Assembly: GCA_012103325.1 (NCBI GenBank)
Contig: WLWY01000005.1
Location: forward strand, 310,001-374,000
DNA: 64,000 nt
Direction of reading: 5' to 3'
Source of the DNA: Alphaproteobacteria bacterium
GTDB taxonomy: Bacteria; Pseudomonadota; Alphaproteobacteria; UBA8366; GCA-2717185
The position numbers and the translations under genes are program-made. How positions within the stretch are numbered: the first letter of the stretch is position 1; the number at the start of each line of letters is the position of its first letter. Below are positions 9,683-18,091 of this stretch, piece by piece. The notes below the pieces were generated by a model. It made no database searches, was not told the DNA's origin, and saw only the letters and a list, made by a program, of their open reading frames with translations.

Positions 9683-10968
9683 GCCGCCTCGACGATCTCG
9701 TTGCCAGCCGCCGCGTGCCGTCATTCCGCGTTTCGGCGCTGCTGATTTGCGTCCTGTTGGGCAGCCTGCTCATATGGGCCACGTTCGCCAAGCTCGACGA
9801 AGTTTCCGTAGCGATGGGGGAGGTGGTTCCCCAGAGTCAGATGAAGGTCGTGCAGCATTTCGAGGGCGGCATCATCGAACGGCTGGAGGTCGCCGAAGGC
9901 ACGCGAGTGAAAAGCGGGCAGGTCTTGGCGCAGCTCGATCTCGCCGGCGCCGGGACCAATCGCGAGGAGCTGATCGTGCAATTGGATGGTCTGCTGCTGC
10001 GCAAAGCCCGGTTGAGCGCGCAGATCGCAAATCAAGAGCCGAAATTTCCGGAGGAGGCTGCCGAGCGGCGGCCGGGGTTGCTGCGCACTGAGTGGCAATC
10101 CTACGAAGCCTGGAAACGCGAACTGAAGACATCGCTCTCGGTGCTGGACAAACAGATTACGCAAAGCGAGCTGGAAGTGAAGCAGCTCGCCGCGCAGCGC
10201 AAGGCGGTTCTGGCCGATGTCGCACTGTCTCGGCAACGTCTCCAGATGTCGGCGAGTTTGCTTTCGGAAGGCTTGACACCGCGTATGGAGCATCTCGTCC
10301 TGAAAGGCGAAGTCGAAAAGCTTTCCGGCGAGGCGGAGGTGCTGAAACAATCTATTCCTCGGGCGAAAGCATCGCTTGCCGAGGCGCGGGCGCGATATGA
10401 AGAGGAAAAGGAGCGCACGAACCGCCGTTCAATCGAGAACGAGGCCGCCATCGAACTTCAAATCGCCCGTGTGAACGAGCTTCTCACTCGCGCCTCGGAC
10501 CAGGTTCGTCGCGCGGTCATCCGCAGTCCGATCGACGGGGTGGTCAAGAACATGCGCTACCATACGATCGGCGGCGTCGTGAAACCGGGCGAGCCGATTA
10601 TGGAGATCGTGCCGGTGAGCGACCGTCTGGTCATCGAGGCGCAACTGAATCCGGTCGACCGCGGCTACGTTCAGGAGGGGCAGCGCGCGGTGGTGAAAAT
10701 CTCCACCTATGACTTCGTTCGTTACGGGAGTCTCGACGGCGTCGTTGATCGAATCGGGGCGAGTACCAATACCGACCCGAATGGGGCGCCTTATTATCAG
10801 GTCGTCGTGCGGACCAGTAAGACCTACCTTGGGGATCAGCAAGGCTTGCTGCCGATAACGCCGGGTATGCAGGCGACCGTCGATATCCATACCGGTACGC
10901 GTTCCGTGTTGAACTACTTCATTAAACCGGTATTGAAGCTGCGGAACGAGGCGTTTCGGGAGCGTTGA
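9679..10968 (+). CDS. HlyD-family type I secretion periplasmic adaptor
   Basis: Membrane-fusion protein linking the ABC exporter to the outer-membrane channel. One N-terminal transmembrane helix (about 19-38), then a lipoyl/barrel-sandwich half-motif (EVVPQSQMKVVQHFEGGIIE, 54-73), a long alpha-helical hairpin (about 110-285) with heptad-like Leu/Ala/Glu content, the second lipoyl half (VIRSPIDGVV) and a C-terminal beta-barrel. The 429-residue length is usual for the family. It overlaps the ABC gene by 4 nt. It would act with the TolC-like gene that begins about 160 bp downstream. Confidence 0.95.
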   Translation: MSRLDDLVASRRVPSFRVSALLICVLLGSLLIWATFAKLDEVSVAMGEVVPQSQMKVVQHFEGGIIERLEVAEGTRVKSGQVLAQLDLAGAGTNREELIVQLDGLLLRKARLSAQIANQEPKFPEEAAERRPGLLRTEWQSYEAWKRELKTSLSVLDKQITQSELEVKQLAAQRKAVLADVALSRQRLQMSASLLSEGLTPRMEHLVLKGEVEKLSGEAEVLKQSIPRAKASLAEARARYEEEKERTNRRSIENEAAIELQIARVNELLTRASDQVRRAVIRSPIDGVVKNMRYHTIGGVVKPGEPIMEIVPVSDRLVIEAQLNPVDRGYVQEGQRAVVKISTYDFVRYGSLDGVVDRIGASTNTDPNGAPYYQVVVRTSKTYLGDQQGLLPITPGMQATVDIHTGTRSVLNYFIKPVLKLRNEAFRER

Positions 10969-11125
10969 TGCCGAACATTGGAATTTGCAATGTTGTGCGA
11001 TGCGGCGCGCCGTAAAAAAATACACAATTGACCGCGAGACTCGGTAATATTAGTAGTCATCTCATATTTTGGGGCGTGAAAGAGTCGCTGGGTTGCTGGC
11101 AGGTATCTTGAGCGGGGGACTTCAG

Positions 11126-12439
11126 TTGCGTTTATTGCCGTTTTTTGCGGTAGCGGTTTTTGTATTGTTTGGTTTGATGCCGGTTGGCCCGGCGTTGAGC
11201 GAGCCGCTTCGTTCGGAATTGGATTTGCTGCTTCGGGAGCATCCGGATCTTCGGCGTGCGCGCAACGAGGCGTCTGCGGCGCGGGCGCGGATCGAGGAAG
11301 CGCGTTCGGCGTATCTGCCGCGCTTCGAGCTGTCGGGGGACAGCGGGGCGGAACGGACGGACGATCCGGCGCGGCGTCAGGCGGGTCAGGGGGCGTTCAG
11401 CATGCGGCGCGACAAGCTGACCCTGACGGCGACGCAGAACCTGTTCAACGGCTTTCGGGACGAGGCGGGGATCAACGCGGCGGAACTGGGCCATATCGAG
11501 CAGCAGATGAGCCTGGAGAACACGCGCCAGGAATTGCTGTTCCAGGGCTTGAACCAGTATCTGGACGTGTTGCGGAACGTACGCCTGATCGCGGTGGCGC
11601 AGAACACGGAGAGTACGATCCGCACGCAGTTGCGTTTGGAGGACGAGCGGGTTCAGCGCGGTTCGGGCATCGCGGTCGACGTGCTGCAGGCGAAGTCTCG
11701 GCTGCAGGTTGCGAAGGAACAGCGGGTGGCGTTCGAGGGCCGGCTGCAGGAAGCCTTGGCGCGCTACAAGCAACTGTTCGGCCACCTGCCGGAGGTTTCG
11801 AGCCTTGAGGAAGGGGTGCCGCCGGAGGGTGTGGTGCCATCGGACCTGGACGGCGCGATCGCGACGGCGGTGCAGTATCACCCGGCGTTGCGTCAGACGC
11901 GGTTTCAGGCGGACATCGCGCGCGAGCAGCGCTGGATTGCGCGGGCGGACTATTACCCGTCGGTGGATCTGGTGGGATCGCTGGACTACGAGGACAATGT
12001 GTCGACGACGCGGGGCATCGAGCGCGAGCAGTCGCTTCTGGTGCGGGCGCGTTGGGAATTTTTCAGCGGGTTTCGGACGCGCGCGCGGGTTGAGAGCGCG
12101 TCTCGGACGTTGGCGGCGCGGAAGGACAGCTACAATTTTGCGACACGGCGCGTCGAGGAAGACGTGCGTGTGGCGTGGGACCGGTTGCTGACGGAGCGTC
12201 GCCGCGTGGATCTTCTGAACAACGCGGTGAACCTTGCGATCGAAGTGTTCAACGCGAAGAAGCGGTTGCGGGAAGCGGGCAAGGAAACGTCGCTGAACGT
12301 GCTGGACGCGGAGCGCGAGGTGTTCAGCGCACGGATCAACCAGATCTCTGCGGAGTTCGACGCGCGGATCGCCGGCTACCTGCTGGCCCGGCGCACCGGC
12401 ATGCTCACACCCGCAGCCCTCGGCCTCGGCGCCAATTAG
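11126..12439 (+). CDS. TolC-family outer-membrane channel protein
   Basis: Outer-membrane efflux/secretion channel completing the type I system. The sequence has the two-fold repeated coiled-coil organisation of TolC/LapE proteins: an N-terminal LLREHPDLRRARNEASAAR-like segment, a mid-protein TATQNLFNGFRDEAGINAAE strand-helix unit, and its repeat around RWEFFSGFRTRARVESASR. I chose the TTG at 11126, which has GGGGGA 6 bp upstream and gives a clean signal peptide (LLPFFAVAVFVLFGLMPVGPALS). An in-frame TTG at 11069 would put a non-signal-like extension in front. The local sequence uses noticeably more G-ending codons than its neighbours. An AT-rich stretch follows the stop. Confidence 0.92.
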   Translation: MRLLPFFAVAVFVLFGLMPVGPALSEPLRSELDLLLREHPDLRRARNEASAARARIEEARSAYLPRFELSGDSGAERTDDPARRQAGQGAFSMRRDKLTLTATQNLFNGFRDEAGINAAELGHIEQQMSLENTRQELLFQGLNQYLDVLRNVRLIAVAQNTESTIRTQLRLEDERVQRGSGIAVDVLQAKSRLQVAKEQRVAFEGRLQEALARYKQLFGHLPEVSSLEEGVPPEGVVPSDLDGAIATAVQYHPALRQTRFQADIAREQRWIARADYYPSVDLVGSLDYEDNVSTTRGIEREQSLLVRARWEFFSGFRTRARVESASRTLAARKDSYNFATRRVEEDVRVAWDRLLTERRRVDLLNNAVNLAIEVFNAKKRLREAGKETSLNVLDAEREVFSARINQISAEFDARIAGYLLARRTGMLTPAALGLGAN

Positions 12440-12692
12440 ACAGAGTCCGTCAGCGTGCGTATTCATAACCGGAGGGGCTAACCGCACTTTTTTGTTTGAG
12501 TGTAAAGAATCCCGACAGTTTTACGCGAACTTTCGCGCGTTCCAAGATCTCATATGTTGTGAATTGTGTTTTTCAATATCTTATTCTTGCACTCTAAGAT
12601 GGCATGAATAGTGCATAAAACACTTTCAAGGCGCCTTTTTAGAGGTAAATTGTAAAATTTTCCGACAGGGAGACAGGGGGAGGAAAAATTTT

Positions 12693-13403
12693 ATGACATT
12701 TAGAACGTTAATGATGCGTATTGGTTCCTTCATATTCGGGGCATTTTTACTCGCCGAAGTTTCGTCTGCGAACGCTATGTTTATTAACGGTGGCTTTGAA
12801 ACCGGAGATTTCACCGGTTGGACCGTTAGCGATATCGGGGGAGGCAGTAGCGGCGTCGGCGTGGATGGATCGGCAATCCCAGGCGAGAGTGCATCTTTCG
12901 AGCCCGCTTTCGTTAATGTTCGAGGCGGTACGCAAGCCGCGTTTGCCGTGGTCGCAACAAGCCTCGGAGAATTTTTATCATTGAGCCAGACAATAGATTT
13001 AGCGGCGGGCACCTATAACACCGGATTTTTCATGGGGAATGACAATGCTGCCGAATTCGGCATCAATGGTGCGATTTCCAACGAGCATCTTGGGATCTTC
13101 GTCGATGGGAACAATATTGGTTTCGACGTTCGTTTTCCCGACAACAGCTTCCCGGTCGGTACCCTGCCCACAGACACAGAGGAATTCTCTTCTGAGTTTA
13201 GTGTTCTGGGGGGCCTGCACACAATAGAATTTCGTATTTCAGGCAGCGGCAATGTTAGACCCGGCATCTCGGTAGACGATGCTTTTCTCAACAGGGTCGC
13301 GGACAACGGGATATCGGTTCCTGAACCTTCTACACTCGCAGTCTTTGCTCTTGGCTTGCTTGGTTTAGGCATGGCGCGGCGGACCAGAAAAACCGCCTGG
13401 TAG
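12693..13403 (+). CDS. PEP-CTERM sorting-domain protein
   Basis: Secreted protein of 236 residues with an N-terminal signal peptide (about 1-27, ending near SSANA) and a C-terminal PEP-CTERM tripartite signal (209-236): VPEPST, a hydrophobic helix and a basic RRTRK tail. This signal is recognised by exosortase (EpsH) in bacteria with an exopolysaccharide locus. The mature part begins NGGFETGDFTGWTV, the usual start of small beta-sandwich PEP-CTERM proteins. A strong AGGGGGAGG ribosome site precedes the ATG, and a 14-bp stem terminator follows at 13443. No exosortase gene is in this window, so processing must depend on one elsewhere. The function of the mature domain is unknown. Confidence 0.9.
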   Translation: MTFRTLMMRIGSFIFGAFLLAEVSSANAMFINGGFETGDFTGWTVSDIGGGSSGVGVDGSAIPGESASFEPAFVNVRGGTQAAFAVVATSLGEFLSLSQTIDLAAGTYNTGFFMGNDNAAEFGINGAISNEHLGIFVDGNNIGFDVRFPDNSFPVGTLPTDTEEFSSEFSVLGGLHTIEFRISGSGNVRPGISVDDAFLNRVADNGISVPEPSTLAVFALGLLGLGMARRTRKTAW

Positions 13404-13442
13404 CATCGGAACTCTCGCGACGTTGCATAGTTGAGGTAGATT

Positions 13443-13480
13443 GAAAGCAGTGGCTCCGGGAGCCACTGCTTTCTTTTGTT
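13443..13480 (+). terminator. Rho-independent terminator after PEP-CTERM gene
   Basis: Arms GAAAGCAGTGGCTC (13443-13456) and GAGCCACTGCTTTC (13460-13473) form a 14-bp perfect stem with a CGG loop, followed by TTTTGTT. It ends the PEP-CTERM transcript. Confidence 0.9.
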
Positions 13481-13580
13481 CATGTTCGCAGTAGGTTAGA
13501 ATTGCGACATTGGACTGATGCATCCCAACGTCCGCTCTGGGGCAAACTTCCGACATGGACGGACAAGGATTGGGTTATAG

Positions 13581-13637
13581 TACCAAGAAGCGTTGATAGT
13601 GACTCATAGAGACCGGTTATCAACGCTCTTTGGTATA
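13581..13637. repeat. ACCAAG-type palindromic repeat, copy 1
   Basis: Near-perfect inverted repeat with arms TACCAAGAAGCGTTGATA (13581-13598) and TATCAACGCTCTTTGGTATA (13618-13637), ending 14 bp before the SPOR lipoprotein start. The ACCAAG, GTGACTC and ATCAACG words recur at 56033-56070. Confidence 0.75.
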
Positions 13638-13651
13638 AAAGACGGTTGGCA

Positions 13652-15199
13652 ATGATGCTCCGATTTTGTGGTTTCCGGTTGCGTGCGGTACCTGTGTTTT
13701 TGGGAACGCTGCTGGCGCTTGCGGGCTGTAGCGATATCCCTGGGTATGACACGGTTGCCGGTTTGGTTTCCTCATCCGAGAAAGCAACCGAGGAGAAAAC
13801 GAAAGACGCCGCCGGCGATGCGCCTTTCAAGCTCAGGATCGGCGATCGCTATACGTTCGATAACCCGGTCGAGCGATGGGAAGTTGTTGCGATCGAGGGA
13901 CAGCACGTTTCCTGGCGAAGCGATGCGCGCGCGCGCCGGATCACCAACGTCAATCCGATCCTGCCGCCGCTCGAATGGCAAAACCACGCAACGGGATCGG
14001 GGCGCCGCCTTATCCGTGACGAGGAAGGCTCGCTGTTTCCTATGCGGGTGGGGGCAACCACGAGTTTCCGGGTGACTGCGACATCGGACCACCCGCCGTT
14101 CGGCTGGGAGCACAAATGGACGTGCCGGGTCGATGAGCGGAAAACCGTCGATACCATAAGCGGGCCCTTTGAGACCTTCGTCGTCCGGTGCGGCCACGGG
14201 CAAAAAAATAGACTGACCTATTACTACGCACCGAAGGTTGGCAATTACGTCGTTCGCCGGGTAAAGCAGTCGGATGGACAGCCCGATCTCGTGCGGAACC
14301 TCCTTTCCTTCGAGCGGGCGGACGGTACGGTCGTTGCGGGGATTGTCCCGGGTAAATCCAAAACCGCATCGGTGCGGCCAACGGAAAACCCCAAACCGGC
14401 TCTCGTGCAAATTCCCCCATTGCAACCAGATCCGGAAGTCGCGGCGATTGCCCAAGAGCCCGATACGCCGACGGGCACGTCGGAAGAGCAGGCGCTGGCA
14501 TCTGTCGTTCTGACGGCACCGAAGTTCGGCGGCAGAGACGCACCGCTTCCGCCGCAACGGCCGGTCAAGCCACGCATGGCGCAAACTGCCGATCGAGGGG
14601 CTGCGCCGCCGCCGCCAACGCCGGCACCCTTGGCTAAAGTGCGGCGAGCGGTTCCGCCGCCGCCGGTGCCAAAAGCCGTGCCGCCTCAGAAACCAGTCCC
14701 GAAGGCGAGGACAGTGCGGGTTGCGCCGCCGTTGGTTGGACCCCGTGCCGTTGCCCGGCCAGGGTTGGTGCCGCCACGGCAGCGGGTTCCCGTGCCGCCG
14801 CCGCCGACGGTAAGGAAGGCGGTGCCCTCGGTCCCGCCGCCGCCGCCAATTCCCGCGGCGGCAAAACCTGTGGCGGCGGTTTCACCAAGCGTGCCGCCAC
14901 CGCCTGCGGTGCCAAAACCTGTGGCAAATGTGCCGCCACCGCCGCCAGCACTTGCTGCCATCAGTACCGTGCATCTGGCGTCCTATCGAAGCGAGCCAGC
15001 GGCGCAAGAGGGGTGGACGGCGTTGGCGACTGCCAATTCGGATTTGCTGGACGGGCTGAAACCCGCGATCCGCCGTGTCGATGTCGACGGCAAGGGAACC
15101 TACTTCCGGCTATATGCAAAGCCGGTGTCGGCATCGATGGCGGCAGAATTGTGCCGCAAGTTGAACAGCCGCGGCGTGTTCTGTTCGCCAGCGGGCTAG
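13652..15199 (+). CDS. Proline-rich SPOR-domain lipoprotein
   Basis: Predicted envelope lipoprotein: signal peptide with lipobox LALAGC (Cys26). A globular N-terminal part (about 40-230) is followed by a long Pro/Val/Ala linker rich in VPPPP units (about 305-430) and a C-terminal SPOR peptidoglycan-binding domain in the last 80 residues. The linker would span the periplasm so that SPOR can reach denuded glycan strands at the septum. I chose ATG 13652 rather than the upstream TTG at 13646 because it gives the compact signal peptide. The TAG stop lies inside the first bases of a CTAG-ended dispersed repeat, so the native C-terminus may have been altered by insertion of that repeat. The role of the N-terminal domain is unknown. 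Confidence 0.85.
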   Translation: MMLRFCGFRLRAVPVFLGTLLALAGCSDIPGYDTVAGLVSSSEKATEEKTKDAAGDAPFKLRIGDRYTFDNPVERWEVVAIEGQHVSWRSDARARRITNVNPILPPLEWQNHATGSGRRLIRDEEGSLFPMRVGATTSFRVTATSDHPPFGWEHKWTCRVDERKTVDTISGPFETFVVRCGHGQKNRLTYYYAPKVGNYVVRRVKQSDGQPDLVRNLLSFERADGTVVAGIVPGKSKTASVRPTENPKPALVQIPPLQPDPEVAAIAQEPDTPTGTSEEQALASVVLTAPKFGGRDAPLPPQRPVKPRMAQTADRGAAPPPPTPAPLAKVRRAVPPPPVPKAVPPQKPVPKARTVRVAPPLVGPRAVARPGLVPPRQRVPVPPPPTVRKAVPSVPPPPPIPAAAKPVAAVSPSVPPPPAVPKPVANVPPPPPALAAISTVHLASYRSEPAAQEGWTALATANSDLLDGLKPAIRRVDVDGKGTYFRLYAKPVSASMAAELCRKLNSRGVFCSPAG

Positions 15200-15336
15200 A
15201 TCGGGTCAAGTTTAGACGAACTCATTATATGGGTTCGGATGATCTTGCGAATCCGATCGCTATCAATAATTGAGATCAGATTCACACGGCTGCTGGATCG
15301 CCAAAAGCAATTCCAACAAACCCTGATCTGATCTAG
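15196..15336. repeat. CTAG-ended 140-bp dispersed repeat, copy 1
   Basis: Begins CTAGATCGGGTCAAG and ends CCCTGATCTGATCTAG. A second copy at 59961-60098 matches over nearly its full length. Internal inverted repeats (GAACTCA/TGGGTTC and CGGAT/ATCCG) are shared. It encodes no protein. The first CTAG contains the stop codon of the upstream gene. Confidence 0.85.
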
Positions 15337-15347
15337 CGACCGACAGA

Positions 15348-16325
15348 TCAATCTAGGGCGAACATCATCAACAGGGTGCGCTGTACGGCGGAGAAGTTAT
15401 CGTCGGAGATCAGGTAGATCAGCGTATCGCCCGCCGCATTGCGACGCGCGGCAATGCCTTCGAAATTATCAATCGTCAGCAGGTCGGAGAGGCTTGCAAG
15501 CGGTTCGGGTTCCAGGACGGCGCCGGCCTTAATGGATGAAGCTGATATCTGAGATATCCGGATGTCCAGCCCGGCGAGCATGCCGAAGCTGCGTTCGGAG
15601 ACAACGACATCGCAATTCGGCAGCGTCGCAGCACCCGTGGGACGCAGACCCGCGGTGGTTCGATAGGCCAGCTCTTGCCAGCCTGTGTCGGACTGAACCC
15701 ACGCCGCAACCGTATCCCGCCGGGCGACGCTTTTCTCGGCGATAGCGAGGAGCCGGCCGTCGCACAGCCGGGTCAGCGCTTCGATGCCGCCGTTGCTTGG
15801 CAGATCTTGAAACCCCTCCGGCGTACGCAGCGGAGTCGGAGTCGATCGTGTGGGATCGGGCGTGCCGGTATAGCGCCACAGCCTGTGCCGCCGCTCGAAG
15901 GAAACGATGAATCCGTTGTCGTCCGTTCTGGCGAGGGACTCCGAGTCCGCTTGACGGCCGGTAACCGGCTGTCCGGTATGGTCGAGCAGGGGCGCTATCC
16001 TGAAATCGGCAACAGTGGAAAGCGCGCCATCGCGATAGCGCAGCATGGCGGTCAGCCAGTTGCCGCGATCACTGATCGCCAGCAGCCTGTCGCCACTGGC
16101 ACTGATATGCAGGGCGGACAATCCGCCGAAGCGGCCATCGCCACCCGTGATTGCAACGCCGCCGCGCCAGGATAATTTGCCGAACGTGACCCGGTCGGGA
16201 TTTTCGTCGTCCAGCAGGATGGGCGTGACCGTGTAGTCGGCGGCGGCGAGCGGTATTGGCGCAACAAGAAAGCAGACCAGACCGATGAGCAAATATGCGG
16301 GATGGACTCTACTCGGAAAAGCCAT
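15348..16325 (-). CDS. Phytase-like esterase-domain secreted protein
   Basis: Exported beta-propeller protein of the 'esterase-like activity of phytase' family (PF13449 type). From ATG 16325 the first 25 residues form a signal peptide (LLIGLVCFLVAPIPLAAA). The mature sequence has the family features: FGGLSALHISASGDRLLAISDRG near the N-terminus, a GFIVSFERRHRLWRY strand, GGIEALTRLCDGRLLAIAEK, and the C-terminal IDNFEGIAARRNAAGDTLIYLISDDNFS. An upstream start at 16418 would bury the signal peptide behind 31 residues. Substrate and true catalytic activity are unknown; family members are usually annotated only by domain. Its stop lies 11 bp from the end of the CTAG-ended repeat. Confidence 0.85.
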   Translation of the reverse strand: MAFPSRVHPAYLLIGLVCFLVAPIPLAAADYTVTPILLDDENPDRVTFGKLSWRGGVAITGGDGRFGGLSALHISASGDRLLAISDRGNWLTAMLRYRDGALSTVADFRIAPLLDHTGQPVTGRQADSESLARTDDNGFIVSFERRHRLWRYTGTPDPTRSTPTPLRTPEGFQDLPSNGGIEALTRLCDGRLLAIAEKSVARRDTVAAWVQSDTGWQELAYRTTAGLRPTGAATLPNCDVVVSERSFGMLAGLDIRISQISASSIKAGAVLEPEPLASLSDLLTIDNFEGIAARRNAAGDTLIYLISDDNFSAVQRTLLMMFALD

Positions 16326-16486
16326 GGTTTGTGGTGCCCCGGAACGATTGTTAACGCCGCTGCGTGTAGAAAAAACGCCCTGTTCACAACCTGGTGACCG
16401 AACAGTGCGCGCTTGCAACTCTTAATAAGGCTGGATTACCATCCACACACTTAAAATTTGGCCGTAGGCCGAGTGAAAGTGCATTG

Positions 16487-16508
16487 AGCCGATCGCAAAG
16501 AATCGGCT
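16487..16508 (+). promoter_or_regulatory. Hairpin in the tctC leader
   Basis: AGCCGAT (16487-16493) and ATCGGCT (16502-16508) form a 7-bp stem 30 bp before the tctC start. It could be a protein site or an mRNA structure; no U-tract follows. Confidence 0.35.
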
Positions 16509-16538
16509 GATAAAACGCGAAATTCAAGGGAGGAAACA

Positions 16539-17537
16539 ATGGAAGCAACTAAAGCATTCCGTAAAGCCGTGCTGGCGTGCGCCGGGTTCGGCGTCGCACT
16601 GAGCGCCGGCAGTATCGCCTATTCGGGTTCTGCGCTGGCAGCGTGGGAACCGAAGAAGCCGGTTGAATTCGTCGTCATGGCGGGCAAGGGGGGCGGTGCC
16701 GACAAGCTGGCCCGGCTCATTCAATCGATCATCGCGAAACACAAACTCGCGTCCAAGCCATTTACGCCGATCAACAAGCCCGGCGGTTCCGGCGCCGAAG
16801 CGCTGGTCTATGCGAATACGGCGAAGGATCCGAACCATACGATCATGGTGACGCTGAACAGCTTCTACACGACGCCGATGCGCCAGCCTGCGATCAACGT
16901 CGATATCACCAAGTTCGCGCCGATCGCCCGCATGGCGGAAGACACCTTCCTGTTGTGGGTCAACAAGGATAGCGGCATCACGGATGTGGGCTCTTTCGTC
17001 GCCGCAGCGAAAAAAGCGGGCGACAAGTGGATCATGGCCGGTACCGGCAAAGGTCAGGAAGACCAGTTGCTGACCGATTTCCTGAATACCGCCTATGACC
17101 TCAAGATGAAATATGTGCCCTACAAGGGCGGCGGCCGCGTGGCCAAGGAACTGGCGGGCAACAACGCCAACTCGACGGTCAACAATCCATCCGAGCAGCT
17201 TGGCTTCTATCAGGCAGGCAAGACGGCCGCGATTGCGGCGTTTACACCGGCACGCCTCGAACTGTTCGGCGATGCACCGACCTTCAAGGAGCTCGGCAAG
17301 GACTTCGTCTACTTCATGCAACGCAGCGTCGTCGGCGCGCCGGGCATGAGCGAAGAAGCAGAGTCGTTCTATCGTGGCGTCTTCGCGCGCGTCTATGCGA
17401 GCGACGAGTGGCAGACCTACATGCAGAAGAAAAGCCTGTATGGCGGGTTCCTCACTGGGAAACGCCTCAAGGCATACTGGGCCCGCGAGAAGGCCATCCA
17501 TAAGGCGATGCTGACGAAGATGGGCGAAATCAAGTAG
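16539..17537 (+). CDS. tctC: Tripartite tricarboxylate transporter substrate-binding protein (TctC)
   Basis: Periplasmic solute receptor of the tripartite tricarboxylate transporter (TTT) family, 332 residues. A signal peptide ends at about residue 32 (SGSALA/AWEPKKP). The mature part has the TctC hallmarks: VEFVVMAGKGGGADKLAR at the N-terminus, an INKPGGSGAEAL segment and VPYKGGGRVAKELAGNNANSTVNNP. A textbook GGGAGGAAA site precedes the ATG. tctB and tctA follow directly, giving a complete transporter. TctC proteins bind carboxylates; with an oxalate degradation cluster less than 4 kb downstream, oxalate or a related dicarboxylate is my inferred ligand. Confidence 0.92.
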   Translation: MEATKAFRKAVLACAGFGVALSAGSIAYSGSALAAWEPKKPVEFVVMAGKGGGADKLARLIQSIIAKHKLASKPFTPINKPGGSGAEALVYANTAKDPNHTIMVTLNSFYTTPMRQPAINVDITKFAPIARMAEDTFLLWVNKDSGITDVGSFVAAAKKAGDKWIMAGTGKGQEDQLLTDFLNTAYDLKMKYVPYKGGGRVAKELAGNNANSTVNNPSEQLGFYQAGKTAAIAAFTPARLELFGDAPTFKELGKDFVYFMQRSVVGAPGMSEEAESFYRGVFARVYASDEWQTYMQKKSLYGGFLTGKRLKAYWAREKAIHKAMLTKMGEIK

Positions 17538-17586
17538 CGCCTGTCATCGCTGTCTAACGCTTCGGGATTGGGGGGAGGCCTGCGCC

Positions 17587-18084
17587 ATGCGCCGTGCAGA
17601 ACTAGTCATGGCTGTCGTGATGGGGGTCTTCTCCCTGTACCTGATGTGGAAGAGCGCCGAGCTGCCCATCGGCTGGGCCGAAGGGGAAGGGCCGGGCGGC
17701 GGGTTCTGGCCGTTCTGGTTGTCCGCCGGGATGCTGGTCTGCTGTATCTGGATCGGCATTCGATGGGCTATCCGGGCAAGCCCGCCGTCGCGGTCCGAAG
17801 AACCTTTTATGGATCGGCGCGCGGTAAAACTCTTCGCGCTTAATGCCGGCGCCCTGACGGTCACCATCGGCCTGTTTCATGTTATCGGTGCGTATGGCGC
17901 CATCCCGTTGTTTCTTATTTTCTATCTGCGGTTTCTGGGGCGGCATTCCTGGACCCTGACCGGACTCTTCGCCGTGCTGACGCCGGTCGTGACGTTCCTG
18001 TTCTTCGAAGTGGCGCTGCTGAAGAGCCTGCCGAAGGGATATACCGAACCGCTGTTCGAACCGATCTACGCGATCGTTTTTTAG
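17587..18084 (+). CDS. tctB: Tripartite tricarboxylate transporter small membrane subunit (TctB)
   Basis: Small integral membrane subunit of the TTT transporter, 165 residues with about four hydrophobic helices (approximately 5-23, 40-62, 80-105, 120-150). The WAEGEGPGGGFWPFW segment after helix 1 is characteristic of TctB. It lies 50 bp after tctC and 7 bp before tctA, so the three form one transcription unit. It pairs with TctA to form the proton- or sodium-driven permease. Confidence 0.88.
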   Translation: MRRAELVMAVVMGVFSLYLMWKSAELPIGWAEGEGPGGGFWPFWLSAGMLVCCIWIGIRWAIRASPPSRSEEPFMDRRAVKLFALNAGALTVTIGLFHVIGAYGAIPLFLIFYLRFLGRHSWTLTGLFAVLTPVVTFLFFEVALLKSLPKGYTEPLFEPIYAIVF

Positions 18085-18091
18085 GGTCCCG

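Noticed and set aside
7841..9724. A 627-residue open frame on the minus strand opposite the ABC exporter
   Set aside because: It mirrors the GC-rich coding strand, is rich in Arg/Asp/Gln without any fold-like pattern, and overlaps a gene with full ABC motifs.
11132..12487. A 451-residue minus-strand frame opposite the TolC-like gene
   Set aside because: Composition is almost only Arg/Leu/Val/Pro, typical of an antisense shadow; the plus strand has a clear TolC repeat.
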